From Ianthella basta (Eukaryota; Porifera; Demospongiae; Verongiida; Ianthellidae): 64,000 bases of DNA. Positions 57,301 through 64,000 of this stretch are shown here, in pieces (the stretch's first letter is position 1; each line of letters starts with the position of its first letter). Below the pieces are notes generated by a model. That model was not told the DNA's origin and made no database searches. It saw only the letters and a list, made by a program, of their open reading frames with translations. A program made the translations under genes and the position numbers. The stretch is taken from positions 4,330,381 through 4,394,380 of the forward strand of contig OZ025887.1 of assembly GCA_964019415.1 (NCBI GenBank). Direction: 5' to 3'.

Positions 57301-59987
57301 GTTCACCACTTTCTTCCCTTCCTCGGTCACGTATGGCTTGGCAGAGGCTGGTGAGCTGCCTTTGCTTGTCTTCTCCGGCAGACTGATGCAGTTGTCAACC
57401 TTGTACTCTTCGTCCTTCTGCCCACCATCGCACTGGACCACCTGCATCCGAAGTGACACAGAGTGCTTAACCCTCATCTCCGTGGCAACGTCATCCAGCT
57501 GCTTTAGCAAGGCTTTGCAAGGGAAGGGCAGGTGCATATTCTCAAGTACCTGCTGCAAGACATCCAGGATCCCATTTGTGTTACCTGCACACAAAGAGGC
57601 AAAGGAACACCCTGTCATACACAAGACCATGCCCACATCACTGTCACGAGCAAGAGCACATACAGATCAGTGATACACACAAGGTCAATGAGAACTAGTG
57701 CCATGAGGAAGACCACGCAGGCCTTGTCAGCATCAACACATACAGCTGTCACACATGAGCAATGAAGGACCAACATCCTGACTCATATGTACGTACACAA
57801 ACACCCGCGTCTAACAGAGGCGTAGGAACACTTTCAAAACTAAGGGAGCCAAATATACAGAGCGGTGGGATAATATATTCATATTCAGGCCACGTGACAA
57901 TTGTGCAATCAGTAAAATGGCTTCCAGATGCAAGCCTCTTTCTCAGTTTAAAAAAAACAGGTTTTGTTGGATATAGATCTGGACGAAAATGCTGTGGACT
58001 CATTCTGTATACTTTGGTGAGATGACCTGAGCACTTACTAGCCAAATCAAAGATTACAGAGGTGAGAAGGGGCTAAACATCTATGGGGGCCTGGTCCCCC
58101 CTTCTGAAATCTGGGGGGCCATGGCCCCCCCTGGCCCCCATGGTTCCTACGCCTATGTAGACTAAAGTCCAGCTGGGACAAATGAACAGAATGAGAATTC
58201 TGTTATGTCTAATGCTATAGTAAACATTCCTGTTTAATATTATTAAGGCTCATTGCTACATACATTAATTTAACCCAGCAAATAGGGAACATCTGAGCAT
58301 GTGACACTGCAATAGATAAATAAGGTATTTCTGCTCTGTAGGCCTTTTTCAGTCAAGTCTAAGCAGCTGACAAAGGGGAACTGGGAATGAAGGAATACTT
58401 TGCAAACAGGGAACTTCTGAGCATGTGACATACAGTACGTAGCAATACATAATTAGCATATAAAAATGGGACCTACATGTGTTGTACGTACGAGGCTGCA
58501 GCATCCAGTTCATAATCTATGGATTGCTACGTCACATGTTCACTGTACAATGCATATTTCACGCATATGTGGCAGTCGAGAATAGAAATCAAAACTTACG
58601 CAATGTGTAAGTTTTCAGAAAATGGCATCGAAAGATTCGTGACCGAATGCAGCGGGAATGGTGCACCGTGCCTATGATTGGCTAATACGAACGTGTTTGG
58701 GGATCATTTGGCGACCTATCAGTGTTTATTTGAAAGCCATACGAGCTTGCACTGCAGAGAACAAGCTTCGATCTTGCAGTCATGTCTGTAGAGTCGCCGC
58801 ATATCAGCGAGTTTATGGCTTCGGAAACCATCTGCAGCACTCCCTGCACTACTGAGGTGGTCATTAGTATAACGCAGAACCTCACTGACCTAGTGTCAAG
58901 GTCGCCGCAAGGAAGAAAACGTCACCGACTGGAGAATTTCTTCACGGGGAAGTCAGGATTGGCTTATGGCCCAGCGCACACACTGGAGACAAGTATATCG
59001 AGCTTGGTAAGCTCAGCAACAAAAGAGGAATGTACAGAAGGGATGGAGCAGCATTGTAACAGTGGATGCAGTGGAGCAAATGCTTGAAATTTGACAAAAT
59101 ACACACCTGTCGTCTTCCCGGGCGGCCATTTTTTGCCTTCATTAATATTCAAAATGTCGAATATTGTGCGGAGAGGAATTCAGCTCTAGCACTTGGTACA
59201 CAGCTAGCTTAAGAGCCATTCTACACATTAATGCAAAAATCGCATTTCGGTTGTGTGACCTAATTTTTGATTTCTAATCTCGACTGTCACATATACAGTA
59301 CATACTGCATTGACCAGGCATCCACAGTGCACTGTAACACACACCTGCGATGAGCATATACTGCAGTAGAGTAGCTAGCTCTGCTGGATCCACCTCCACC
59401 GTCCCTACAGGGTCTTCCTCCTTGCGGCAGAGACGATGTACAAACTTGGTAAGTTCCTCCATGACAAAATTGTCCAGGAATGCTGGCCTGTCCTTGGATG
59501 AAGGGGACAGGGCAAAGGGCTGCAAGCTGCAGATGGTGCTCCTGGAAATAGAAACAAAAACAGAAAGCGAACCTAGACACACACAGGGTGCTTCTATGGA
59601 TTATACAGTACATACACAAGATAAGCAACGCAGCACATTTACATCAACTACAGGATTGTGTGCAAAATTGTTTTTATGTTTGTGTTGCCATCTTACTTTG
59701 CAAGCTACACTTACTGGATCACTTCAAAGTCACTACTACTGCCACAATCACAACTGTCACCCTTGTCACAGTCAACATCATCAGCACCCACGTTGTCACC
59801 ATTGTCAATGTCACATGTACACACTGAGCACACATATACACTGGACTGTACCCACCTTGTTTGGTTCAGGAGGGTGTTCCTCAGCAGAGGGGCCAAAGGC
59901 ATAGCAGCCTGTGCTGTAGCAGTCATGAGATTCAAGTTCCAGATCATCACCGAATCAAGTACAGTGGGCTGTGGCTCTTTGACATAT
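40721..59987 (-). CDS. ZZEF1: ZZEF1-like protein (5' end outside window, last exon uncertain)
   Basis: 29 exons on the minus strand total about 2550 codons. Two consecutive exons encode ZZ zinc fingers, and a CUB-like beta-sandwich is split over three exons near the end. Tandem ZZ fingers in a very large, mostly helical protein point to ZZEF1, a protein of nearly 3000 residues in mammals with an EF-hand and a DOC/APC10 domain in its first 400 or so residues. Those N-terminal domains are missing here and should lie right of 64000. ZZ fingers bind peptides such as histone H3 tails in other proteins; the molecular role here is not evident from sequence. HERC2 and other ZZ proteins were considered but lack this tandem pair. 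Introns are 55 bp to over 4 kb. Confidence 0.75.
40831..40899. repeat. (CA)n microsatellite
   Basis: About 69 bp, with GCAC variants at the left end, between two ZZEF1 exons. Confidence 0.95.
40946..41028 (-). CDS. ZZEF1: ZZEF1 exon
   Basis: 83 nt, phase 1 in and phase 0 out. DKRKKKEFVPEVVQALSEL and onward. The following intron holds a (CA)n tract. Confidence 0.68.
41112..41301 (-). CDS. ZZEF1: ZZEF1 exon with serine run
   Basis: 190 nt, phase 0 in and phase 1 out. It encodes RRRLQMIGLILEILVLYKDN, a run of serines, and LLRPLWKLYYSLLEDL. Confidence 0.7.
41562..41710 (-). CDS. ZZEF1: ZZEF1 exon, end of CUB-like fold
   Basis: 149 nt, phase 1 in and phase 0 out. DEDTESWGWKVNVVG carries the SxWGWKV signature that closes CUB-like domains. 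An earlier donor (GGAAG|GTACAA) would give the wrong phase for the next exon. Confidence 0.68.
41810..41911 (-). CDS. ZZEF1: ZZEF1 exon, middle of CUB-like fold
   Basis: 102 nt, phase 2 in and phase 1 out. CTFKGTFTLNSTMGSNKVEL and onward alternates like beta strands. Confidence 0.66.
41923..42182. repeat. Purine-rich (G/A) tract in a ZZEF1 intron
   Basis: About 260 bp of nearly pure G and A on the plus strand (GGGAGGAGAGGG-type units), with only scattered T and C. On the coding strand it is a pyrimidine tract. It fills most of the intron between two CUB-like exons. Confidence 0.85.
42270..42322 (-). CDS. ZZEF1: ZZEF1 exon, start of CUB-like fold
   Basis: 53 nt, phase 0 in and phase 2 out. 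VSVTIPNASSVTVTFDSR resembles a beta-sandwich strand pair seen at the start of CUB-like domains. The 260-bp purine tract lies in the following intron. Confidence 0.66.
42426..42575 (-). CDS. ZZEF1: ZZEF1 exon
   Basis: 150 nt in phase 0. ITQNIMEYGDPQEVSKLVLV and onward to KAGKVEE at a GTGGGT donor. Confidence 0.72.
42673..42733. repeat. (GT)n microsatellite
   Basis: About 61 bp of GT on the plus strand in a ZZEF1 intron. A (CA)n tract of opposite sense follows about 65 bp later. Confidence 0.95.
42800..42831. repeat. (CA)n microsatellite
   Basis: About 32 bp; with the (GT)n tract at 42673-42733 it could form an intronic hairpin. Confidence 0.93.
42890..43072 (-). CDS. ZZEF1: ZZEF1 exon
   Basis: 183 nt in phase 0. 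It encodes AVAVLQARQLILSTLTHWPW and a following helical segment ending NMEPADDVNK at GTATGG. Confidence 0.72.
43283..43387 (-). CDS. ZZEF1: ZZEF1 exon
   Basis: 105 nt in phase 0. DKDKDKKMAKESLEMLFREL and onward, a charged helix ending at a GTACAG donor. Confidence 0.68.
43388..43811 (-). other. ZZEF1: ZZEF1 intron, 0.4 kb
   Basis: No repeat or coding sequence is recognised. Confidence 0.5.
43812..43890 (-). CDS. ZZEF1: ZZEF1 exon
   Basis: 79 nt, phase 2 in and phase 0 out. NVTAVKETGPLKIKITVEKK and onward reads as beta strands. Confidence 0.67.
43988..44083 (-). CDS. ZZEF1: ZZEF1 exon
   Basis: 96 nt, phase 2 on both sides. It encodes EPQPVEAIAEKIQATGDDSG and LVSFTPRKIDI, likely the start of a beta-rich region. 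Confidence 0.68.
44262..44354. repeat. (CA)n microsatellite
   Basis: About 93 bp uninterrupted, the longest in the window, close to a ZZEF1 donor site. Confidence 0.95.
44395..44451 (-). CDS. ZZEF1: ZZEF1 small exon
   Basis: 57 nt, phase 2 on both sides, FVDNVFKPSDAVLEKAKE. Its donor is followed within about 45 bp by a 93-bp (CA)n tract. Confidence 0.65.
44452..45324 (-). other. ZZEF1: ZZEF1 intron, 0.9 kb
   Basis: It contains the hairpin element at 44922-45044. Nothing else is recognised. Confidence 0.55.
44922..45044. mobile_element. Small hairpin (foldback) element in a ZZEF1 intron
   Basis: Inverted arms of about 45 bp, beginning TAATTATAGTACACTAAGC and ending in the reverse complement of nearly the same sequence, surround a short loop. 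It lies in the 0.87-kb intron at 44452-45324. It looks like a tiny MITE; there is no coding capacity. Confidence 0.6.
45325..45425 (-). CDS. ZZEF1: ZZEF1 exon, UBA-like
   Basis: 101 nt, phase 0 in and phase 2 out. MVDAFDCTRAVLRAAYDISE followed by GDVERWLMML has the three-helix pattern of a UBA-like domain; this is a visual judgement. Confidence 0.65.
45550..46035 (-). CDS. ZZEF1: ZZEF1 exon with acidic/lysine-rich stretch
   Basis: 486 nt in phase 0. It starts MYLVNSYRHKSSDKEEG and has a highly charged run before a cysteine-containing region. The right end is placed at a GTACGG donor; a weaker in-frame donor lies about 70 bp further left. Confidence 0.6.
46036..46390 (-). other. ZZEF1: ZZEF1 intron, 0.36 kb
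   Basis: It contains a short GTACGTATGTACGTAC run near 46250. Nothing else is recognised. Confidence 0.5.
46391..46510 (-). CDS. ZZEF1: ZZEF1 exon
   Basis: 120 nt in phase 0, VVEAGQLNCLISDAHLMAEL and onward to PHLE at a GTGGGT donor. Confidence 0.7.
46791..46976 (-). CDS. ZZEF1: ZZEF1 exon
   Basis: 186 nt in phase 0, donor ACT|GTGAGTG. It encodes helices including MQGLVHLLKKILEIERM. Confidence 0.72.
47113..47292 (-). CDS. ZZEF1: ZZEF1 exon
   Basis: 180 nt in phase 0. It encodes MNMSAVFSLYTLAGFPSLPC followed by GSVVRFGEKESERRAVITEI, a possible small beta fold with a CAP-Gly-like look; I do not assign a domain. Confidence 0.72.
47639..47724. repeat. 11-bp minisatellite (CCATGTGACAA)n
   Basis: Between seven and eight nearly perfect copies of an 11-bp unit in a ZZEF1 intron. 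There are no spacers, so this is not a CRISPR array. Confidence 0.9.
47760..48014 (-). CDS. ZZEF1: ZZEF1 exon
   Basis: 255 nt in phase 0. It encodes VADRAVYAAGQEG and a helical region ending LDMKLQ at a GTACGT donor. The 11-bp minisatellite begins about 35 bp into the following intron. Confidence 0.72.
48357..48429 (-). CDS. ZZEF1: ZZEF1 exon
   Basis: 73 nt, CSNPELAVQGLSVLSQFLLR and onward, donor CCTGAC|GTGAGTG in phase 0. It must be entered in phase 2, which the preceding exon end does not supply as drawn. Confidence 0.62.
48683..48769 (-). CDS. ZZEF1: ZZEF1 exon
   Basis: 87 nt in phase 0, LPKWVTQNPNVGQLLSERLL and onward. The donor placed at CAA|GTACAC leaves a phase mismatch with the next exon, so either the donor is further on or a small exon is missing. 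Confidence 0.6.
49070..49278 (-). CDS. ZZEF1: ZZEF1 exon
   Basis: 209 nt, phase 1 in and phase 0 out, donor GGAC|GTGAGT. It encodes a polar stretch, then EFCYSMFDRLMGLLALMLPK. Confidence 0.72.
49448..49552 (-). CDS. ZZEF1: ZZEF1 exon
   Basis: 105 nt, phase 1 on both sides, donor AAAG|GTAAGC. It encodes DSYLHTVAVIYLDCLKLLTF. Confidence 0.7.
49710..49853 (-). CDS. ZZEF1: ZZEF1 exon
   Basis: 144 nt, phase 1 on both sides. It encodes ISKGVSLSAAEKDPKNATLK and a hydrophobic helix. It follows a 1.5-kb intron. Confidence 0.72.
50160..50430 (+). pseudogene. RPA/OB-fold-like fragment, broken
   Basis: In one frame the translation gives DCTVADATGSCRVVLWQDDV followed by a stop. A second frame then gives NLTVRMFDGTKYLSVPSS and stops. 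Together these fit the strand pattern of an RPA-type single-stranded-DNA-binding OB fold (VxDxTG...LW...N...VR.F.G.KYLS). Stops and a frameshift mark it as dead. Such genes are carried by some animal Helitrons, and a Helitron remnant lies 10 kb away on the same strand. Confidence 0.45.
51198..51309. repeat. CA-rich microsatellite with ACGTAC variants
   Basis: Imperfect on the left (CACACGTACACA units), then pure (CA)n, ending about 25 bp from the second ZZ exon. Confidence 0.93.
51334..51597 (-). CDS. ZZEF1: ZZEF1 exon with second ZZ zinc finger
   Basis: 264 nt, phase 1 on both sides. It contains FCCDICHLMITSHRLHC followed by DYDLCLGCYRKEERSG. A second ZZ finger directly after the first is the main reason for the ZZEF1 call. 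The donor lies next to a (CA)n tract. Confidence 0.82.
51598..52151 (-). other. ZZEF1: ZZEF1 intron with CA-rich tract
   Basis: A CA-rich interrupted tract (about 52038-52120) lies near the upstream exon. Otherwise nothing is recognised. Confidence 0.55.
52038..52120. repeat. Interrupted CA-rich microsatellite
   Basis: CACA and CATGCACA units, about 30 bp from the first ZZ exon. Confidence 0.88.
52152..52302 (-). CDS. ZZEF1: ZZEF1 exon with first ZZ zinc finger
   Basis: 151 nt, phase 0 in and phase 1 out. It contains VQCDGCRTDISSAWYRDL and then DLCQTCYF. CxxC...CxxC spacing with W and the DxDLC signature matches ZZ fingers. Confidence 0.82.
52303..53230 (-). other. ZZEF1: ZZEF1 intron, 0.9 kb
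   Basis: No coding sequence or repeat is recognised. Confidence 0.55.
53231..54243 (-). CDS. ZZEF1: ZZEF1 exon
   Basis: 1013 nt, phase 1 in and phase 0 out, donor AAAAG|GTACGT. It encodes a long helical region (MKDAYAMAQFLRRELVEARQ near its start) with a SKMDEDGPVKD acidic loop, immediately before the ZZ exons. Confidence 0.78.
54244..54935 (-). other. ZZEF1: ZZEF1 intron rich in CACCTG repeats
   Basis: Two clusters of degenerate CACCTGTCA-type repeats lie at about 54425-54510 and 54760-54910. No coding sequence is seen. Confidence 0.6.
54425..54910. repeat. Degenerate CACCTGTCA minisatellite clusters
   Basis: Short CACCTGTCA and ACCTCACCTCACCTGTCAG units recur at both ends of this interval, with unique sequence between. 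Each unit carries a CACCTG E-box-like hexamer. Confidence 0.6.
54936..57584 (-). CDS. ZZEF1: ZZEF1 giant exon with beta-sandwich regions
   Basis: 2649 nt in one frame, phase 1 on both sides (acceptor TGTGTGCAG, donor G|GTGAGT). Around its first third the segment YLKFIGTVGDKAERMGIQK resembles the edge of a galactose-binding/DOC-like sandwich. Later, TGSWMYKYIVRAYG closes a CUB-like or similar beta region. The rest is helical. It is far larger than every other exon in this gene. Confidence 0.82.
57816..58157. mobile_element. Foldback repeat with GGCGTAGGAAC ends
   Basis: About 340 bp bounded by AGGCGTAGGAAC on the left and GTTCCTACGCCT on the right. Near the right end there is a strong hairpin of G and C runs (GGGGGGCCATGGCCCCCC). 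It lies in the 1.8-kb ZZEF1 intron. A non-autonomous element is likely; the family is not assigned. Confidence 0.5.
58782..59007 (+). other. Possible plus-strand exon inside a ZZEF1 intron
   Basis: An open frame starts MSVESPHISEFMASETICS and meets a CTTG|GTAAGC donor after about 75 codons. No downstream exon was found, and no family is recognised. It may be chance or a relic. Confidence 0.2.
59345..59541 (-). CDS. ZZEF1: ZZEF1 exon
   Basis: 197 nt, phase 2 in and phase 1 out, with TTTCCAG acceptor and GCAG|GTGTGT donor. It encodes FVMEELTKFVHRLCRKEEDP and an acidic helix. It joins in frame to both neighbours. Confidence 0.72.
59856..59987 (-). CDS. ZZEF1: ZZEF1 exon (first in window)
   Basis: 132 nt, entered in phase 2 after a CACTAG acceptor and left in phase 2 at ACAAG|GTGGGT. 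It encodes a helical segment (YVKEPQPTVLDSVMIWNL). The next upstream exon is not in the window. Confidence 0.65.
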
Positions 59988-60069
59988 CTAGTGTACATGA
60001 GAGAAATAGCATAACTCACAGGAGTACATATAATATACAGCAAGCAACCAATAGTAACAGGCCAGATCA

Positions 60070-61760
60070 CTGTGTGCTATTGCTATACACTGTACACCAC
60101 TTTCAGCATCTGGCTAACACACAAGCTGTGTATGGCCAGCTTCTTGGCCAAAAACATGACAGCATTCCTGCTAAACAGTTGACAGTCGATGACGTCTTGA
60201 CTGATGAGCATAGTAGCAGTCAATCACAGTGTAGTGATGATTGCACCGATGATGACACAGTCAGCGACATCGACAGCAGTTCCTTCCTCCCACTTCCCAC
60301 GCAGCAGAGCACTGAAGACAATGCTATCTGCGCTGCACTCCATGGAGATGACCCGTTAGATTGGCCTGATATCAGTGGTGCGGCCATCAATGAGTTCCAC
60401 ACTCCACATCTCGCCACCCTGTCATTCCCAGCATTATTCCCGTATGGTACTGGAGATCCAACCTACGCAGGCCATCAGCGGCCTGTCTCACTAACTGAGG
60501 GATTAAAGCACCTTTTGAGGTATGGTGGGGTCGCAACAGATGGCCATCACTGTTGGCGCTTTGCGAGCCATCCCCGCTTCCCTTACTGGACCTTGAACAT
60601 GAAGTAGCGTCATCAGATGCTGTCCCAGGCCAGGATATTCCTCCAACAGATCACACATGATGCTGTGCTCTCACTTGATGAGCTACGTTCTATGATTGGT
60701 CACTTTAGTGCTGAGCAGCTCGTGAAGCGTCTCCAACGGTATGCGACAAAGGTACAAGGTTCTAATCAGTACTGGTTCCAGCACCACCAGGAACTTCAAG
60801 CCTGCTGGAGCAGAAGGGACCACCAACCTTCTTTTGGACTGTTAGCTCTGCTGACAGTTATTGGCCAGAGCTGCATGCCCTCATGCCACACATCACTGAT
60901 GCCCCGACACATGCCATGCGCATCAATACAGTCATCTGCAACTCCACATTACTGATTGGTATTTCACATCCAGACTGTCTGACTTTGTGGACCACTGGTT
61001 GTATGATGCACTGGATGCTGACTGGCACTGGTGTACTGCTACGAGTACCAAACACGCGGAAGCACACATGCTCATGGGTGTGCTAAGCTGAAGAACGACC
61101 ATGGCATCTGCACTCTGGTTGAGAGAGCTTCTGCAGGGTGGCTTGCAGAGCAACAGCTCCTAACCTCCACTGATAGCAACACTTGTGCCCAATTCACGCA
61201 TGCCATCCGCGATGCTAACAATGCCAGAGCTGAAGCTCTAGAGTATGCCAACTGGTTGGTAACTACCCGCAATAGTTCCTTGCCAGAGGACACCTGGGCC
61301 TTGCCTGTGCCACACCCTTGTGCTGTACACATACATGACATTTCTGATTTTGAGCATGACCATCAAGACCTGGTCAACTCTGTTCAGCGTCACACCCGTT
61401 GTGGTGCTGCATACTGCCTGCGCAGCAGGCCAGGTCAGCAAGGAGTGAAGTGTCACTTTCACTATCCTTGCCCTCTGCAGGAGTTGTCAACAATTGAGTT
61501 TGAGCAACTAGGTGATGGTTCCATCCGTGCAACATTGACAACTCGGCAAGATGACCCCCGCATTAATTCCCACAACCGTGTGATGCTTCAACACTGGCAT
61601 GCACATGTTGATCTTCAAATCATTGTTGACGTCCAAGCTTGTGCTCGGTACATGGCCAAGTATGCAGCTAAAGGGGAACCATGATCAAAGGCTGTCCACG
61701 CCCTTTCGCAGTCCAGCATTGACCAACACAGTAGCAGCAATGATGCATAGAGGTTCTCCA
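60070..61760 (+). mobile_element. Helitron remnant (Rep part, no helicase), frameshifted
   Basis: Open frames at about 60070-60607, 60617-60800, then 60840-60960 and 61031-61683 give Helitron-type protein pieces in order. FPALFPYGTGDP belongs to the N-terminal Helitron region. [12 protein letters not shown] carries the HUH metal motif. [14 protein letters not shown] carries the two-tyrosine motif. A stop and at least two frameshifts separate the pieces. Translation past 61683 in another frame continues for about 20 residues, then similarity ends. The PIF1-like helicase that normally follows is absent, so the copy is dead. Confidence 0.75.
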
Positions 61761-62174
61761 AGTCGGATCAAGCGGGGTCAAGGGCATTGGATTGGAAGAC
61801 CGGCACGGATCAGGGCCGCCTCCAGTGACAAATACCACAGCAGCGTACATGGGCAAGATAAGGAAGAATAAGAATAGGGTTAGGGCTAACCCTAAAGAAG
61901 AACATGAAGAGCTTAGTCCCATGAAATTACGAACATTAGTTGATCACAAAGAAGCTCTGCCTAAAGTCACCAAATATGACCATGCTCTGTAGCAGTGCAA
62001 GGCAGGTCCCTTACACAGTACTACATACGTTGTATAAATCATCTAATTGTGCCACTGTGACTCAAGAACATGCATTAGTATGCTACAGCTAGTGATACAA
62101 AACAGCATTTGTTTAAGAGGTGATTATTTGAAATCACAATTACAAATCACAAATTATGTAAAAAAAATTAGAAA
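61761..62174. other. Spacer between Helitron and LINE remnants
   Basis: About 0.4 kb. A short TTAGGGTTAGGGCTAACCCTAAA palindrome-like stretch is present near 61880. No gene is seen. Confidence 0.45.
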
Positions 62175-62179
62175 GCATC

Positions 62180-62211
<32 letters not shown>

Positions 62212-62221
62212 CATCATCATA
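62175..62221 (-). repeat. (ATG)n trinucleotide run
   Basis: About 47 bp of CAT on the plus strand, ATG on the minus strand. It lies downstream of the LINE fragment in the LINE's own orientation and may be its 3' tail, as RTE-like and related LINEs often end in short repeats. Confidence 0.8.
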
Positions 62222-64000
62222 AAGAACATTAATTTTGTCTCCAGGTCTGGGGGTCGTTCTAACAACAACGAACACTGATAATAATAGGAACAGGGTTTAA
62301 AACTTGCCAATAGTTCTATACTGCTTAAGGTGTCACTTGTAATCTAGTTTCTACTTCAGAACCCGTCTCGCCATCTCTTTCTGGGTCTTCCCCGGGCCTT
62401 CTTCCTTCCACCTCTCCTGTAATTACTTGCTCAACCAGACTTCCTGGCTTCTCTGTTCCTTTCACCCTCCAATTCTCCTTCCCCTCCAACTTCCACTATT
62501 GATCTCTGTTGTAGCCTACACCTAATATGCTCACTTCTAATACAATCCAGCCTAGTCACTCCTGCTACCTTCCTCAGGACACTCATTTCGGTTGCCTGCA
62601 GCCTGGCCTTTTCCCTCTCTTTCAACGCCCATGATTCACACCCATATGTCATCATTGGCACCACCATTGCATTATAGACTTCCATTCTCGCCTTCCTACT
62701 CGATTCTTTGCTTCCAAAAACAGTTTCCTTCAGTGCACCAAAGGCACTCATTGCACTACCAATTCTCCTATCCAACTCTCCATTCATTCTTCCACCTGCA
62801 TCATTGACACTCTTCACACTCTGCCCTTCAACCTTTATGTCACATTCTGTGGCTTCTCTGCTGATCACCATATGGCATTCGTCTTCCCCCAGTTGACAGC
62901 TAGCTTGTGTCCGCTTATCGCTTTTTGGAGTGCTTCGATGTCGTGTTGGATGTCCTTCTCATTGTCCATTACCTATACTGTGTCATCAGCGAACAGCAAG
63001 ACCTGCACTATATAAGCATCCACACTTACACCTCGCGGGAAGTTGGCTCGTACTTCTCTTACTACCATGTCTGGGAATATGTTAAAACGCCACGGCGACA
63101 TGGGACAGCCCTGTCTCACTCCCTGCTTCACCTCAAACCGTTCTGACATCACACCATCTACCCTCACACAGGCCACACCAGCCTGATACATTGCCATTAT
63201 GGCTCTCAGTAGATGACCTGACACACCATATCTCTACAAGCATCCCCACAGCTCCTCCCTACGTACATACGTACCTTGTCATAAGACTTCTTCAGATCCC
63301 CAAAAACTGCATACATCTTCCGTCCTTCTCAATCATCTTCTCTGCCAACTGTCTCATCACAAATATCTGCTCCTCACACCCTCTACGATTTCTGAACCCT
63401 GCCTGCTCCTCCATCATTTGACCATCCGTCACTCTTCGGACTCGGTTGTTGAGTACCTTTGCAAAAACCTTTACCCAGGAGCTGATTCCCCTGTAGTTTT
63501 TGCTCCCTTTCCTGCTGCCTTTCTTATGTATAGGTACAATGAGGGCACTCCGCCAGTCCATTGGGGCCACACCTGTCCTCCATACCATATTGCAGATCTC
63601 ATGTAACCTCTTCCTATGATCTCTCCGCCAGCCTTCAAAACCTCACCCTGAATGCCACACACACCACTAGCTTTTCCATGCCTTAACTTCCATATTTCCC
63701 TCCTAATTTCATCTTCTTTGATCTTGTCTGCCACACTTCCAATCGTCTCCACTGATAATCTCCTCATGTCTACCCCACTCACTTCATCCTCAAACAGTCC
63801 TCTGAAGTAGTTCTTCCACCTTATCTTGACTTCTTCCAGTTCTGTCAGCAGGGCACCATCTTCACTCTCAATTCCCAAACCTACCTTGTGCACTTCTTCC
63901 TTCCCTTTCATCTTCTTCCAGAATTTCCTTCTATTACCTAAGAAGTCTTTCTGCAACTCCTTCCCACATCTTACCAGCTACTCCTCCTTTGCCTCTTTCA
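62222..64000 (-). mobile_element. LINE (non-LTR retrotransposon) reverse transcriptase remnant
   Basis: Pieces run in order on the minus strand from the right edge. These are RRKFWKKMKGKEE and KIRWKNYFRGLFE (63956-63600); ALIVPIHKKGSRKGSKNYRG and EEQAGFRNRRGCEEQI (63560-63292); VRQGCPMSPWRFNIFPDM and the catalytic LLFADDTV (63224-62973); then MVVPMMTYGCESWALKEREK and a thumb/C-terminal region (62871-62431). Each piece is in a different frame or ends in a stop. The 5' end is outside the window. The family looks like RTE- or Jockey-type LINEs of marine invertebrates. Confidence 0.82.

Larger units (their letters stand above)
57585..59344 (-). other. ZZEF1: ZZEF1 intron, 1.8 kb
   Basis: It holds the GGCGTAGGAAC foldback repeat and a plus-strand open frame near 58782-59087. 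The rest is unremarkable. Confidence 0.65.

Noticed and set aside
61870-61895. TTAGGG/CCCTAA stretch as an internal telomere
   Set aside because: Only two or three imperfect units face each other. This is too short to support a telomeric origin.
62047-62232. Plus-strand frame with a poly-histidine end
   Set aside because: The histidines are a (CAT)n microsatellite read in one frame; there is no other support.

Overview
This window is nuclear DNA from an animal. Genes are split by GT-AG introns, (CA)n microsatellites are common, and remnants of a Helitron, a LINE and several MITE-like elements are present. The proteins are metazoan types: LRRK/ROCO-family multidomain kinases and a ZZEF1-like protein. 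Moderate GC, short introns and kinase/ankyrin/ROCO fusions suggest a marine invertebrate, and a sponge or other early-branching metazoan is plausible. I cannot fix the species from sequence alone. Nearly all coding sequence is on the minus strand.

Positions 1-40049 hold a tandem array of three units of about 13-14.6 kb, with breakpoints near 12400, 27003 and 40049. Each carries one minus-strand gene of five coding exons. Splice phases join exactly to give, in units 2 and 3, an inferred 2503-residue protein. Its order is an N-terminal TKL-like kinase with intact catalytic motifs, ankyrin repeats, an unrecognised helical module, more ankyrin repeats, a second copy of the same module, leucine-rich repeats, a ROC GTPase, COR, a second kinase fold lacking both catalytic aspartates, and a WD40-like C-terminus. 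From the ankyrin/LRR/ROC/COR part onward this resembles LRRK1-type ROCO proteins. The extra active-looking kinase at the front and the duplicated module are unusual. Unit 1 is cut by the left edge of the window.

The units are not evenly diverged. LRR-ROC-COR-pseudokinase exons of units 2 and 3 are almost identical, while the front kinase exons differ at many residues. Units 1 and 2 share a MULE-like MITE and a closer second exon. Unit 3 has the uninterrupted empty site. This looks like exchange or gene conversion between copies.

Positions 40.6-60.0 kb hold most of one minus-strand gene, which I read as ZZEF1 (ZZ-type zinc finger and EF-hand protein). I resolved 29 exons, nearly all with compatible phases, totalling about 2550 codons. 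Two consecutive exons encode ZZ fingers. The 5' exons (EF-hand and DOC/APC10 region in known ZZEF1) would lie beyond 64000, and the last exon is uncertain. Introns hold microsatellites, a 260-bp purine tract, an 11-bp minisatellite, a small hairpin element and an RPA-like OB-fold relic.

Positions 60.0-64.0 kb, upstream of the first visible ZZEF1 exon, hold a broken Helitron Rep region (plus strand; HUH and two-tyrosine motifs, no helicase) and a frameshifted LINE reverse transcriptase (minus strand) with a trinucleotide tail.
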